A stretch of 64,000 nt of DNA from NCBI RefSeq assembly GCF_047634355.1, contig NZ_JBLIAL010000001.1; one strand, written 5' to 3'. The notes beneath the pieces were generated by a model. The model saw only the letters and a program-made list of their open reading frames with translations, was not told the DNA's origin and searched no databases. Every line of letters starts with the position of its first letter. Positions within the stretch are counted from its first letter, which is position 1. This DNA is from Porticoccus sp002341315 (lineage in GTDB: Bacteria; Pseudomonadota; Gammaproteobacteria; Pseudomonadales; Porticoccaceae). Shown piece after piece: positions 51,708-60,378 of this stretch. Made by a program: the position numbers and the translations under genes.

Positions 51708-52804
51708 TCCCGGGCTCCAGAATCAATTGAATCAAGGGTCATTCGTGTTGTTTGCAAATGGGTATAATCCACTTCTTTCACTGCATAAAAAATACAATCA
51801 CTCACCGCTATCAAAGGATTGGTCGTCACCATAAAAAGCTTTAAAAAGGTTCGAGGGTAAAGCTTGCCCTCTCGTGAAACAAAATATTCATCAATGACGT
51901 CATGGCCATGGGCATCAACTACCCTGAGATTCCGGATACCCTGCCCGCTCAGCCAGGCCAGTGGCGAATCCGGACCGACAATGCCGAAGTTTCGCCGATC
52001 GAGGTGGAGTGGCAGCGTAATATCCATATCGGGGCAAGGTTCCTCTGCGTAACACAGGCGACCTGCGGGCTTCAGCTCCATCCTCACCGGGTGCCGATAG
52101 ATATCCCGCTCGGCTAATTTCTCTGAGTCGGGGAGCATCGGCCTGGCGAGTTCTGCTTCCGTCATAAATCGTTTTAATCCCTGTCGGGCAATCGTGTCTG
52201 ACAGCGCCTGTGCAGCGCCGCCACACTCGATCGTCACTACCGGACAGCCAAGACCTTCAGACTCCATCAATGCCCCCAGACGGATGTCAGTGATAATGAG
52301 CCGGTGGGTAAAGAGAATGGCAATATCCATATGAATGGGCTGTTCTTCTACAGCGACCGCAAAAGCGGGGCCATCACCGGAGGTGTTGTGGAGGTCGATA
52401 ACGGCCTCGGGCTCCACCCGGCGGATGATATCCAGCAATTCAGCGGCCAACATGGCCTGTGCATCCGAATAAGGGGGGGTAAACAACCGATTCATGTCAC
52501 GCTGACCTGGCAAGTAGCGGTGACTGAACTGCGGTTCCGTCAATGCCGCCTCGACCGAGACGATCGCCAGATAGGTATCCACCTCCGGCTCAAAATCCTC
52601 GCGCAACAATTGGTGAATAGCCTTCAGACCGGAGGGTTCATTGCCGTGCAGGAGGGTGACCACAAAACGGCAACGGCGATTATCGCGGCCATCCAGCTTG
52701 ATCACCGCCGGCCCGCCAAGGTGAACAAGAAAATCGGTAACGGATGCTGGCACGTCTTCTGCCGAGGGCTTCTGAAAAATTCTGAAGCTCTTCCCCAACT
52801 GCAT
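51689..52804 (-). CDS. Succinylglutamate desuccinylase/aspartoacylase-family protein
   Basis: A zinc carboxypeptidase-like (M14/AstE-ASPA) protein of 371 residues. Zinc ligands lie in LLHGNEPSGLKA (His, Glu) and a later His in the VIDLHNTSG motif; YLPGQRDMNRLF is the substrate Arg region. It hydrolyses an N-acyl amino acid or peptide-like bond; the substrate is unknown. It is too divergent for AstE, and no ast genes are near. ATG at 52804, or GTG at 52810 inside the end of the upstream ligase gene, suggests coupling to that gene. Confidence 0.85.
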   Translation of the reverse strand: MQLGKSFRIFQKPSAEDVPASVTDFLVHLGGPAVIKLDGRDNRRCRFVVTLLHGNEPSGLKAIHQLLREDFEPEVDTYLAIVSVEAALTEPQFSHRYLPGQRDMNRLFTPPYSDAQAMLAAELLDIIRRVEPEAVIDLHNTSGDGPAFAVAVEEQPIHMDIAILFTHRLIITDIRLGALMESEGLGCPVVTIECGGAAQALSDTIARQGLKRFMTEAELARPMLPDSEKLAERDIYRHPVRMELKPAGRLCYAEEPCPDMDITLPLHLDRRNFGIVGPDSPLAWLSGQGIRNLRVVDAHGHDVIDEYFVSREGKLYPRTFLKLFMVTTNPLIAVSDCIFYAVKEVDYTHLQTTRMTLDSIDSGARDYSDRK

Positions 52805-52806
52805 AT

Positions 52807-54309
52807 TCACCCCTCTGCCTGCTCAATATCAGTCCACTGAGATACCGGGATATTGGCTATTGAGCGCGCCTGGTAAGCGGCCAGTAGCTGCCGGCAAACT
52901 TCCTTCCGGTTCATGCCGGTAGACATCAACTGATTAAATTGAGCCAGCTGCCAGCTCGCGCCATTAACCCCGGTTGATAATCTGTCTTCGATAACCTTCA
53001 GCCACTTCCGGGACTCTTTTTCATCGACCCCGATACTGGCCAAACCCTGTTCTGCAGTGGGTAACAGCTGCGCCAATACACTGACCAGCGATTGCTCTTG
53101 TAACCCGTTTTGTCGGGCATTCGGCCACAACACCTGGGCCTGCAATCCATCCCTGGCCGCCCGGTAAAAGTTCTCCTCGGCATAGCTAAACGGCAGGGCC
53201 GACAGCAAGGGCTCCAGCTGATCGGACAGACCTTCAGCGAGTCCGATAAACAGCGCTGCATTTGCCGCCATGTCCAGTGGCGTAGGTCCGGCTGGCAACG
53301 ATCTCATCTCTATCCTCACATGAGCGTCGCCCTCAGGATCAAAAATTGGCCGGTTCCAGGACCAGATAGTTCCATCATGCAAACAGAGTTCCTCCAGTAG
53401 CGGGATGCCACCGCCCGCCACCACGGCCCGGGGATCCTCCGTACTGATCAGCGGCATCAGAGGTTTGTAGAGTTGCACGGTTTCCCGGAACAATTCCAGT
53501 GCATTACCGCGCAACCAGCCGTGACCAAAGCTGACTCGGGCCGGCTTGCTCCAGCCGTCTGGCCCGACCTCAGGGTCATCAATAGATTGCCTGAACAAGG
53601 GTACCCGGGTCTCGTGCCAGAGACGGTGGCCCAGTAATAGTGGCGAGTTGGCGGCAACACCAACCAGCAACGGGGTAACCAGCTGAATAGCGTTCCACAG
53701 CATGCCAAACCGGGCGGGGTCAGTGCGGTAGTGCAACTGAAAAGACGTGCAGGCGCCCTCCAGTGTGACATCGCCGTGGACAAGATGAATGGGGTCGGGA
53801 CCGTCGATATTGATGCCGAAAACATCCGTTCGTGATTGCCGGATGGCCTCAGCGAGAACCTGATAACGCGGCGTATCAGTCATCACCGCTTCACCGAAGT
53901 GGTCGGGTCCCAAGGTGGGCAGAATACCGATGGGTACGACGCCACTCCCCTCGCCATTCAGCAGCGACTGCAAATCCGCCAGGGTTTCCAGCATTTGCTG
54001 CTCGATGGCAGTAAACGGCTGACCAGCAGCAGACACAGGAGACAGATTAAACTCGAGGTTGTAGCGGTTCAGCTCAAGGGTCAACCTGGGATCGTTGCTC
54101 TGCGCCTGAACTTCCAGATTGCGCAATAGCGGCTCCCCTCGCCTGTCGACCAGATACAACTCCAGCTCTGCACCAATACTGGCGCTTCCCTGCCCAAACC
54201 CCGGCCGGGCCAGAAGGCTGTCCAGCGCTTCGAGGCAATAATGCAATTTTTCTTCAAATCGCTTGAAGTCGACAGGTGTAAAGCTGGTTTTATCGATGGA
54301 TTGCCCCAT
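52807..54309 (-). CDS. Glutamate-cysteine ligase-like protein (GCS2 family)
   Basis: 500 residues of the carboxylate-amine ligase/GCS2 type. SIGAELELYLVDRRGEPLL is the ATP/Mg Glu motif; LTLELNRYNLEFNLSP, GINIDGPDPIHLVHGDVTLEGACTSFQLHYR and HVRIEMRSLPAGPTPLDMAAN follow. It probably makes a gamma-glutamyl amide bond, with cysteine or another amine as acceptor. Pairing with a downstream desuccinylase/aspartoacylase-like gene is a frequent arrangement in gammaproteobacteria (recollection). ATG at 54309 with AGAGGTG upstream. Confidence 0.83.
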   Translation of the reverse strand: MGQSIDKTSFTPVDFKRFEEKLHYCLEALDSLLARPGFGQGSASIGAELELYLVDRRGEPLLRNLEVQAQSNDPRLTLELNRYNLEFNLSPVSAAGQPFTAIEQQMLETLADLQSLLNGEGSGVVPIGILPTLGPDHFGEAVMTDTPRYQVLAEAIRQSRTDVFGINIDGPDPIHLVHGDVTLEGACTSFQLHYRTDPARFGMLWNAIQLVTPLLVGVAANSPLLLGHRLWHETRVPLFRQSIDDPEVGPDGWSKPARVSFGHGWLRGNALELFRETVQLYKPLMPLISTEDPRAVVAGGGIPLLEELCLHDGTIWSWNRPIFDPEGDAHVRIEMRSLPAGPTPLDMAANAALFIGLAEGLSDQLEPLLSALPFSYAEENFYRAARDGLQAQVLWPNARQNGLQEQSLVSVLAQLLPTAEQGLASIGVDEKESRKWLKVIEDRLSTGVNGASWQLAQFNQLMSTGMNRKEVCRQLLAAYQARSIANIPVSQWTDIEQAEG

Positions 54310-54365
54310 GAACCACACCTCTTTTATCCCGGCTGACCGGTTTTAACTATGACACTGCTTTGTCG

Positions 54366-55898
54366 TCATTGATCAATATTTCCCGGGGGAAACAACCTGG
54401 CTCCCATCTGCTCCGATGGATAAAGACTTTCAAGGCTTTCCGAGCGACCGGAACTGGTAGCCATTCTGGCGTGATGGCGACGCAACTGGCGAGGCTCAAA
54501 AACACCGCAGGAATGGGCAATCGTACCGACATCGTAGGTCATGTTCGCCACGTAGTTTGCCACCCGCTCGGATTTCAGTATGGGGTTCAACCCGCGCTGC
54601 AATCTTGGATCATGGGTCGTGACACCGGTGGGGCAGGTATTTTTATTGCACTGCATGGCTTGAATACAACCGAGAGAAAACATGAAACCACGCCCGGAAT
54701 TGACAAAATCCGCGCCCATGCAGAGCGCCCAGGCCACCCCGGAGGGCACAATCAGCTTTCCCGATACAATCACCTTGATACGCTCTTTTAGGCCGTAGCC
54801 ATGCAACAGATCAACAACCGCCGGGAGACTCTCGCGGATGGGTAGCCCCATATAATCCATCAGCGCCTGAGGCGCGGCACCAGAGCCACCCTCTGCTCCG
54901 TCGATTGAAATAAAGTCGGGGGCCGATTCAATGCCTCGCGCCAGTATCAGTTTGAAGAGATCTTCCAGCCAGACGGTATCGCCAATGACCGTTTTGAATC
55001 CTACCGGCTTTCCCGTAACCCTGCGCACCTGTTCAATCATATCCAACAAGCTCCCGGCATTTGTGATTTCCAGATGCCGATTGGGACTGATTGCATCCTC
55101 ACCCACCGAAATAGCCCGAATCAGGGCAATCTCTTCAGTGACCTTGGCTCCGGGCAGAATACCGCCCTTTCCCGGCTTGGCACCCTGACTGAGCTTGATC
55201 TCAAACATTTTGACCTGCGGATGAGCGGCAACAGCGGCCAGTCGTTCCTCGCTGAGCCGCCCCTGTTCGTCCCGCACACCAAATTTGGCGGTGCCAATCT
55301 GAAAAACAATATCGCAGCCCCCCTCAAGGTGGTAGGACGACAAACCACCTTCCCCGGTATTCAACCAGCAACCGGCTTTGGCCGCGCCTCGGGATAGCGC
55401 CTGCAATGCCGGCTTGGAGAGCGCACCGTAACTCATACCGGAAATATTCAGAATGGAAGCCGTTGTGAAGGGGGTTTCACAATAGGGGCCAATGGTAATG
55501 GGACTGGGCGCCACCGCATCCTCACCGCGGGTGGGGTAAGCACAGTTGACAAAAAATATTGAACCGAGCGGACGCAGGTCACGGGTTGAACCGAAGGCCA
55601 ACGTTCTATCCACATCCTTCGCCGCCCTGTAGACCCAGGCGCGTTCGGCCCGATTAAAGGGCATTTCCTCGCGATCCATGGCATAGAAATATTGACGGAG
55701 AAATTCACCCATGTGCTCAAACAGGTAACGAAAACGACCGACAATGGGGTAGTTTCGGCGAACCGCATGTTTGGTCTGGGTAATATCGATGATATAGAAG
55801 ACAACCAGCGTGAGGATTACCAGACCAAAAGTAAGCACAAAAATGACGGCCAGAGAATTTAGCATGAAGTAAACCCAACCTGACGTGACTGATTCCAT
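54366..55898 (-). CDS. FMN-binding glutamate synthase family protein
   Basis: 510 residues. One N-terminal membrane helix (about 13-36), then the FMN/Fe-S central domain of glutamate synthase: ISGMSYGALSKPALQALSRGA, LNTGEGGLSSYHLEGGCDIVFQIG, MFEIKLSQGAKPGKGGILPG, FISIDGAEGGSGAAPQALMD, and the cluster region GCIQAMQCNKNTCPTGVTTHDP. The glutaminase domain of GltB is absent, so ammonia must come from elsewhere or the reaction differs. It lies 56 bases upstream of the ligase gene on the same strand and may form one operon. Confidence 0.9.
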   Translation of the reverse strand: MESVTSGWVYFMLNSLAVIFVLTFGLVILTLVVFYIIDITQTKHAVRRNYPIVGRFRYLFEHMGEFLRQYFYAMDREEMPFNRAERAWVYRAAKDVDRTLAFGSTRDLRPLGSIFFVNCAYPTRGEDAVAPSPITIGPYCETPFTTASILNISGMSYGALSKPALQALSRGAAKAGCWLNTGEGGLSSYHLEGGCDIVFQIGTAKFGVRDEQGRLSEERLAAVAAHPQVKMFEIKLSQGAKPGKGGILPGAKVTEEIALIRAISVGEDAISPNRHLEITNAGSLLDMIEQVRRVTGKPVGFKTVIGDTVWLEDLFKLILARGIESAPDFISIDGAEGGSGAAPQALMDYMGLPIRESLPAVVDLLHGYGLKERIKVIVSGKLIVPSGVAWALCMGADFVNSGRGFMFSLGCIQAMQCNKNTCPTGVTTHDPRLQRGLNPILKSERVANYVANMTYDVGTIAHSCGVFEPRQLRRHHARMATSSGRSESLESLYPSEQMGARLFPPGNIDQ

Positions 55899-55938
55899 AT
55901 TTTATCTTGCTCTGTTTTCAAGTAGTGATAGGGTTTCG

Positions 55939-55955
55939 GAGATTAAAATAATCTC
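55939..55955. promoter_or_regulatory. Palindrome between the FMN glutamate synthase and DUF2062 genes
   Basis: GAGATTAAAATAATCTC, 6-bp arms and a 5-base centre, in the 170-base divergent gap. Candidate operator; no clear -10/-35 pair was found around it. Confidence 0.35.
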
Positions 55956-56068
55956 ACCGATCTGACCATGTTACGCTGGTAGAAACAACTATCCAGTTGA
56001 CCTGATCAGTGGCCTGCGGGGCAAAAACTGATCATAATTCCGGCCCCGAACGCCATCAGCCCGAACTT

Positions 56069-56629
56069 ATGCCAAAAAAGATTTTACGCCGCTTTCTGCC
56101 GGATCCACACAAAATCCTTCATGTGCGCCCTATCCGCTGGATGGGTCCTCTACTGAAAGATCCCAACCTGTTTCACATCAACCGTGCATCGATTTCAACA
56201 TCATTTTTTATCGGGCTATTTTGTGCGTTCCTGCCAATTCCGGGGCAAACGCTGGTGGCCGTGCTACTGGCCTTGATATTCCGCAGTAATCTACCTCTGG
56301 CCGTGGCATTAATCTGGATCAGCAATCCGCTGACGATCACCCCGATGTTCCTGTTTGCCTACAATGTAGGCACCTGGCTATTGGGTCAAAGAGAATCTCA
56401 CCTTGTCATTGAGCTCAGTTGGGACTGGGCCATTGCACAGGGCAGTAGAATTTGGCTGCCATTGCTGACCGGCAGTCTGGTCTGTGGATTGGTGAGCGGC
56501 ATCATGGGCTATCTGACCATTTTGAATCTGTGGCGGTGGAAGGTGGTCAAAAACTGGGGTATTCGCCAGAAAAAACGCCAGGGGCACGCGGCCTCACTAT
56601 TAAATCAGAGAAAAAACCCTAACCGGTGA
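56069..56629 (+). CDS. DUF2062 membrane protein
   Basis: 186 residues. PDPHKILHVRPIRWMGPLLKDPNLFHINRASISTSFFIGLFCAFLPIPGQTLVAVLLALIF is the DUF2062 pattern, with three hydrophobic helices and a basic C-terminus. Function unknown; the family is widespread in proteobacteria. ATG at 56069 chosen by family alignment. It ends 7 bases before the convergent lolE stop. Confidence 0.88.
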   Translation: MPKKILRRFLPDPHKILHVRPIRWMGPLLKDPNLFHINRASISTSFFIGLFCAFLPIPGQTLVAVLLALIFRSNLPLAVALIWISNPLTITPMFLFAYNVGTWLLGQRESHLVIELSWDWAIAQGSRIWLPLLTGSLVCGLVSGIMGYLTILNLWRWKVVKNWGIRQKKRQGHAASLLNQRKNPNR

Positions 56630-56636
56630 AAAACGA

Positions 56637-57872
56637 TTATTCGTATCTCAGGACATCTGCGGGACGAGTATTGGCAGCACGGATAGCCGGGTAAAGGGTC
56701 GCCAGGAAATTCAGCGCTAATGCCACAGCGACAATCAGCGCCACGTCATTCCACAGCAGTGCCGAGGGGAGGTAGTCAAGAGGATAAATCTCCGAGTTGA
56801 GTAACGGGCGACCCATTAACGACTCAAGCCACCGGGCCGCGGCGGTAACATTCAAAGCCCCCACCACACCCAGCAGCACACCCAGCAGGGTGCCAAACAG
56901 CCCAATCAGCAGACCCTGAGTGAGGAAGATTGCAATAATCTCATGCCGGACAAACCCCTGTGTTTTGAGAATCGCGATCTCTGCACGCTTGTCGATCACA
57001 GTCATCATCAACATTGAGATTACATTGAAAACAGCGATGGCAATGATCAGAAAAACCAACAGGGAAACCAGGTTGCGGGACATTTTGATGGCTTGATAAA
57101 GGTTGCCATGGGTTTGTATCCAATCGGAAAACCGGTAACCGGACGGCAGCACTTGCAGCAGGGCATAACCGGTCTGGCGCGCCTCAAAGACATCGGCCAC
57201 ACCCACCTGCCACCCCTGGGCCAGATCCGGATGCCCCGCCAGCCTGGAGGCTGTCTCAAGCTTGGCCAGCACCAGACTCTGATCAGCCGCTGTGCGGGTG
57301 TCAAAGGTGCCCAGCATGGTAAAAGTCGACACTTTTGGTGCCTGCTGGAGCCCGTTACCCCCGGATGCAGGCACCAGCAGTGTCACCCGGTCACCCACTG
57401 ACAGAGACAGTTTTTTGGCAATCTCACCCGCCATCAAAAGGCCATCGGAATGAACAGCCAGCTGCCCCATCAGGTCAGGAGAGACGAACACACCCATGAA
57501 CGGATCGGCCAGAGACGGCTCCAACCCCATCACCTCCACTGGCCTGGTTTTGCCACGATGTGTCAGCATGCCCTCCAGCCGGGTAAAGGGCATCACAGCG
57601 CGGACATTCGGCTGCTGCACAAGGGTATCGCGCAATTTGTCGCTCTGCTGAACTCCGCGTTCGTTAAACAATCGTATATGAGGCACTGCTGCGAGGATAC
57701 GGGATTCCATTTCCCGATCGAATCCATTCATCACTGACATCACCACCACCAGCAGGGCAACGCCCATCACCAGTCCAAGGATGGCCAGCAGTGAAATAAA
57801 CGACACCATCCGGTTGCCAGCACCAGAGGTAAAATTACGCAATCCGATAAAGACGGTTAGGGGTCTGAACAC
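56637..57872 (-). CDS. lolE: Lipoprotein-releasing system transmembrane protein LolE
   Basis: 411 residues. Four membrane helices with a large periplasmic domain between the first and second, and a C-terminal FtsX domain (NVISMLMMTVIDKRAEIAILKTQGF). GLRNFTSGAGNRMVSFISLLAILGLVMGVALLVVVMSVMNGFDREME is the LolC/E N-terminus. With LolC and LolD it extracts mature lipoproteins from the inner membrane. The start is a GTG at 57872, 6 bases after the lolD stop. Naming LolC versus LolE follows gene order only. Confidence 0.9.
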   Translation of the reverse strand: MFRPLTVFIGLRNFTSGAGNRMVSFISLLAILGLVMGVALLVVVMSVMNGFDREMESRILAAVPHIRLFNERGVQQSDKLRDTLVQQPNVRAVMPFTRLEGMLTHRGKTRPVEVMGLEPSLADPFMGVFVSPDLMGQLAVHSDGLLMAGEIAKKLSLSVGDRVTLLVPASGGNGLQQAPKVSTFTMLGTFDTRTAADQSLVLAKLETASRLAGHPDLAQGWQVGVADVFEARQTGYALLQVLPSGYRFSDWIQTHGNLYQAIKMSRNLVSLLVFLIIAIAVFNVISMLMMTVIDKRAEIAILKTQGFVRHEIIAIFLTQGLLIGLFGTLLGVLLGVVGALNVTAAARWLESLMGRPLLNSEIYPLDYLPSALLWNDVALIVAVALALNFLATLYPAIRAANTRPADVLRYE

Positions 57873-57878
57873 GGCCGG

Positions 57879-58598
57879 CTACAATCCCTGACCCATGGAG
57901 CGGGATTCAGTGACATCCGTCAGACAACCCCCGGTAAGGGAGAGCACACGATCCATCCGGGCCGCGACCTGCGCATCATGGGTGACCACCACAAAACTGA
58001 TCGCCAGCTCACGATTTAATGACATCAGAAGCGCCAGCACCGTCTCTGCTGTGACAGGGTCAAGGTTGCCGGTCGGTTCATCCATCAGCACACAGGCCGG
58101 GTTTCTCACCAGCGCCCGGGCAATGGCGACTCTCTGGCGCTCTCCACCGGATAGCTCAGAGGGTTTGTGATCGCAACGTGCACCCAGACCAACCCGATCG
58201 AGCATTTCCCGGGCCAGCGCCTTTGCTTCGGCAACCGGTGTTTTTGCCACCAGCAGCGGCATGGCCACATTTTCAAGTGCGCTGAACTCGCCCAGCAGAT
58301 GATGAAACTGGTAGACAAACCCCAGGTGCTGATTGCGCCAGCGAGCCCGCTTCGACTCATTCATTGGCTTCAACGCCGCCCCCATCACATTGACGAAGCC
58401 CTCATCCGGGTCATCCAGCCCACCCAGCAGGTTCAACAGCGTGGTTTTTCCGGAACCCGATGTCCCGATGATCGCAATTCTCTCACCACTGTGAACCTCC
58501 AGTGACAACCCTTTTAACACATCAATCCGCTCTATTCCCTGACGGTAGTGTCTGGCGAGGTTATCGCAGTGCATCACTGCGGTTGAATCAGTGGTCAT
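57879..58598 (-). CDS. lolD: Lipoprotein-releasing system ATPase LolD
   Basis: A 239-residue ABC ATPase: Walker A IIGTSGSGKTTLLNLLGGLD, FVYQFHHLLGEFSALENVAMPLL with the LolD-specific motif around the Q-loop, signature LSGGERQRVAIARAL, Walker B CVLMDEPTGNLD, H-loop VVTHD. It powers lipoprotein transfer to LolA. The ATG lies 11 bases inside the end of lolC. Confidence 0.96.
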   Translation of the reverse strand: MTTDSTAVMHCDNLARHYRQGIERIDVLKGLSLEVHSGERIAIIGTSGSGKTTLLNLLGGLDDPDEGFVNVMGAALKPMNESKRARWRNQHLGFVYQFHHLLGEFSALENVAMPLLVAKTPVAEAKALAREMLDRVGLGARCDHKPSELSGGERQRVAIARALVRNPACVLMDEPTGNLDPVTAETVLALLMSLNRELAISFVVVTHDAQVAARMDRVLSLTGGCLTDVTESRSMGQGL

Positions 58599-59832
58599 AA
58601 CGCAAGGCCTCCGCCGGTAAAATCTGTCCCGCCCGATATGACGGATACAGGGTTGCCAACAGGCTTAAGCCAAAACCCAGTCCGCTTATCATCAGGACAT
58701 CCTGCCACAATAGCCTGGAGGGTAGCTGGCTGATGAAATAGACATCCGGATCAAATACCCTGAAGCCTGCCGCATATTCAACCCAGTGGACGATGTCACC
58801 AATCCACAGAGCCAGCAAGCTGCCAACAATAACGCCACAAAGCACCCCAAAGGCACCTACGGCACTACCCTGTACCATAAAAATTCGTGAAATTGTTCCA
58901 GCCTCGACACCCAGGGTGCGGAGCACCGCGATATCCTGGCGTTTATCAGCCACCATCAAAATCAGGCTGGCAATAATATTAAAAGCCGCGACGGCGATAA
59001 TGGCTGCCAACAACAAACTGACCACCTTCTTCTCCAGTTCTATCGCCTGGAATAAATTACCCATGTCCTCCGTCCAGGCTTTGGCTTTGAATCCGGGATC
59101 CATATCGTCATTCAATGCGGCAACAATGTCACCGGCATCAAAGGGATCGGCAAGCCGCAACCGCACGCCCGTGACTGCGTCCCCAGTGCGAAACAGCTTC
59201 TGAGCATCCCGATAATGAACAAAGGCGAGCCCCGAATCCACCTGTGCGCCCACCTGAAACACACCAAACACACGAAACCGTTTATAGCGCGGAAAAATAC
59301 CCGCCGGTGTCACATTCAGCTCGGGCAACGACAGCACCACATAATCGCCCCGAATAACCCCAAGTGAGCGGGCAAGCAGATTACCGATAACAATGCCATA
59401 CTCGCCCGGCTGGAGTAACGCCATCTCGCCCACCATCATATGCTCACTGATCGGGCTGACCGCGTCTTCCATAAGCGGGTCTATACCCTGTATCAAAACA
59501 CCCTGTCCCTGAGCATCTGAGGACAACAGACCATACCCCTCGACGTAGGGAGCAAACGCCTCAACACCCCCGGTGAGAGTTGCATCAGCACCCAATTGCT
59601 GCCAGTTGCGGACACCGCCTTCATTAAATATTGCCGCATGGGCTACCACATTGAGAATTCGCTGCCTGATTTCGTGATCGAAACCATTCATCACCGAAAG
59701 AACCAGGATGAGGGCCGTCACACCGAGTGCCATCGCGACAAAAGACAATAGTGATATAAAAGATACGAAACCATTTTTGCGTCTGCTGCGGATATAACGC
59801 AGACCGATAAAAAAAGGCAGGTTAGTAGTCAT
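58588..59832 (-). CDS. lolC: Lipoprotein-releasing system transmembrane protein LolC
   Basis: 414 residues with the same layout as LolE: GLRYIRSRRKNGFVSFISLLSFVAMALGVTALILVLSVMNGFDHEI at the N-terminus, a periplasmic MacB-like domain and a C-terminal FtsX domain (AAFNIIASLILMVADKRQDIAVLRTLGV). First gene of lolC-lolD-lolE, transcribed on minus. A palindrome CAAACGGTTTG lies upstream at 59891-59901. ATG at 59832. Confidence 0.92.
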   Translation of the reverse strand: MTTNLPFFIGLRYIRSRRKNGFVSFISLLSFVAMALGVTALILVLSVMNGFDHEIRQRILNVVAHAAIFNEGGVRNWQQLGADATLTGGVEAFAPYVEGYGLLSSDAQGQGVLIQGIDPLMEDAVSPISEHMMVGEMALLQPGEYGIVIGNLLARSLGVIRGDYVVLSLPELNVTPAGIFPRYKRFRVFGVFQVGAQVDSGLAFVHYRDAQKLFRTGDAVTGVRLRLADPFDAGDIVAALNDDMDPGFKAKAWTEDMGNLFQAIELEKKVVSLLLAAIIAVAAFNIIASLILMVADKRQDIAVLRTLGVEAGTISRIFMVQGSAVGAFGVLCGVIVGSLLALWIGDIVHWVEYAAGFRVFDPDVYFISQLPSRLLWQDVLMISGLGFGLSLLATLYPSYRAGQILPAEALRYDH

Positions 59833-59924
59833 GGGAAGGCATTAAATCGGAATCACCGGAGTCAAACAAGTGAACATTTTATCTGGCGGGCAAACGGTTT
59901 GTCTGATCTCCGCCAATTTGGCAG

Positions 59925-59955
59925 TTGCACTTCCCGCATTTCAGCTTACTATAAT
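59925..59955 (+). promoter_or_regulatory. Promoter of the small exported-protein gene
   Basis: A perfect -10 TATAAT at 59950-59955 with TTGCAC at 59925-59930 (19-base spacing, slightly long), about 60 bases before the ATG at 60018. Confidence 0.5.
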
Positions 59956-60017
59956 TAAAACCGACAAAGGCAACCCCAAGCCGAGCCGCACACGCCTGAA
60001 CTCTAGGGAATTTGATC

Positions 60018-60326
60018 ATGAATAAACCACTGATACTGCTTTTTTCTGCGCTAATAAGCCTGCCTCTGGTTACGATCGCCGAACAGGTTGTTATCCCCGT
60101 TGGACAACAATCAGCGCAAAATCAGGCCATTGAAAAACCTGGTCGTGGCATCAGCAAGGACAGGGTTCGCGCTAAATTTGGTGAGCCCTTAAGCATGAAA
60201 CCGGCAGTGGGAGAACCGCCGATTTCATCTTGGGAGTACCCTGAATTTCAGGTCTATTTTGAATACGAGCACGTACTTCATTCGGTACTAAAGCGCACTG
60301 AATCGGGAAATACTGCCACAGAGTAA
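60018..60326 (+). CDS. Small exported protein
   Basis: 102 residues with a signal peptide (MNKPLILLFSALISLPLVTIA). The mature part has GRGISKDRVRAKFGEPLSMKPAVGEPPISSWEYPEFQVYFEYEHVLHSVLK, which resembles the BamE/SmpA pattern (start of helix, G-x-P turn, then strands) but lacks a lipobox Cys. Function unknown. ATG at 60018 with AGGGAA upstream and its own promoter. It is convergent with sthA. Confidence 0.75.
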   Translation: MNKPLILLFSALISLPLVTIAEQVVIPVGQQSAQNQAIEKPGRGISKDRVRAKFGEPLSMKPAVGEPPISSWEYPEFQVYFEYEHVLHSVLKRTESGNTATE

Positions 60327-60378
60327 TACCTGTGCCACTCTGTGCCTGTGATTGTGCGGAGTTTTCCGGTTCCGGCAA

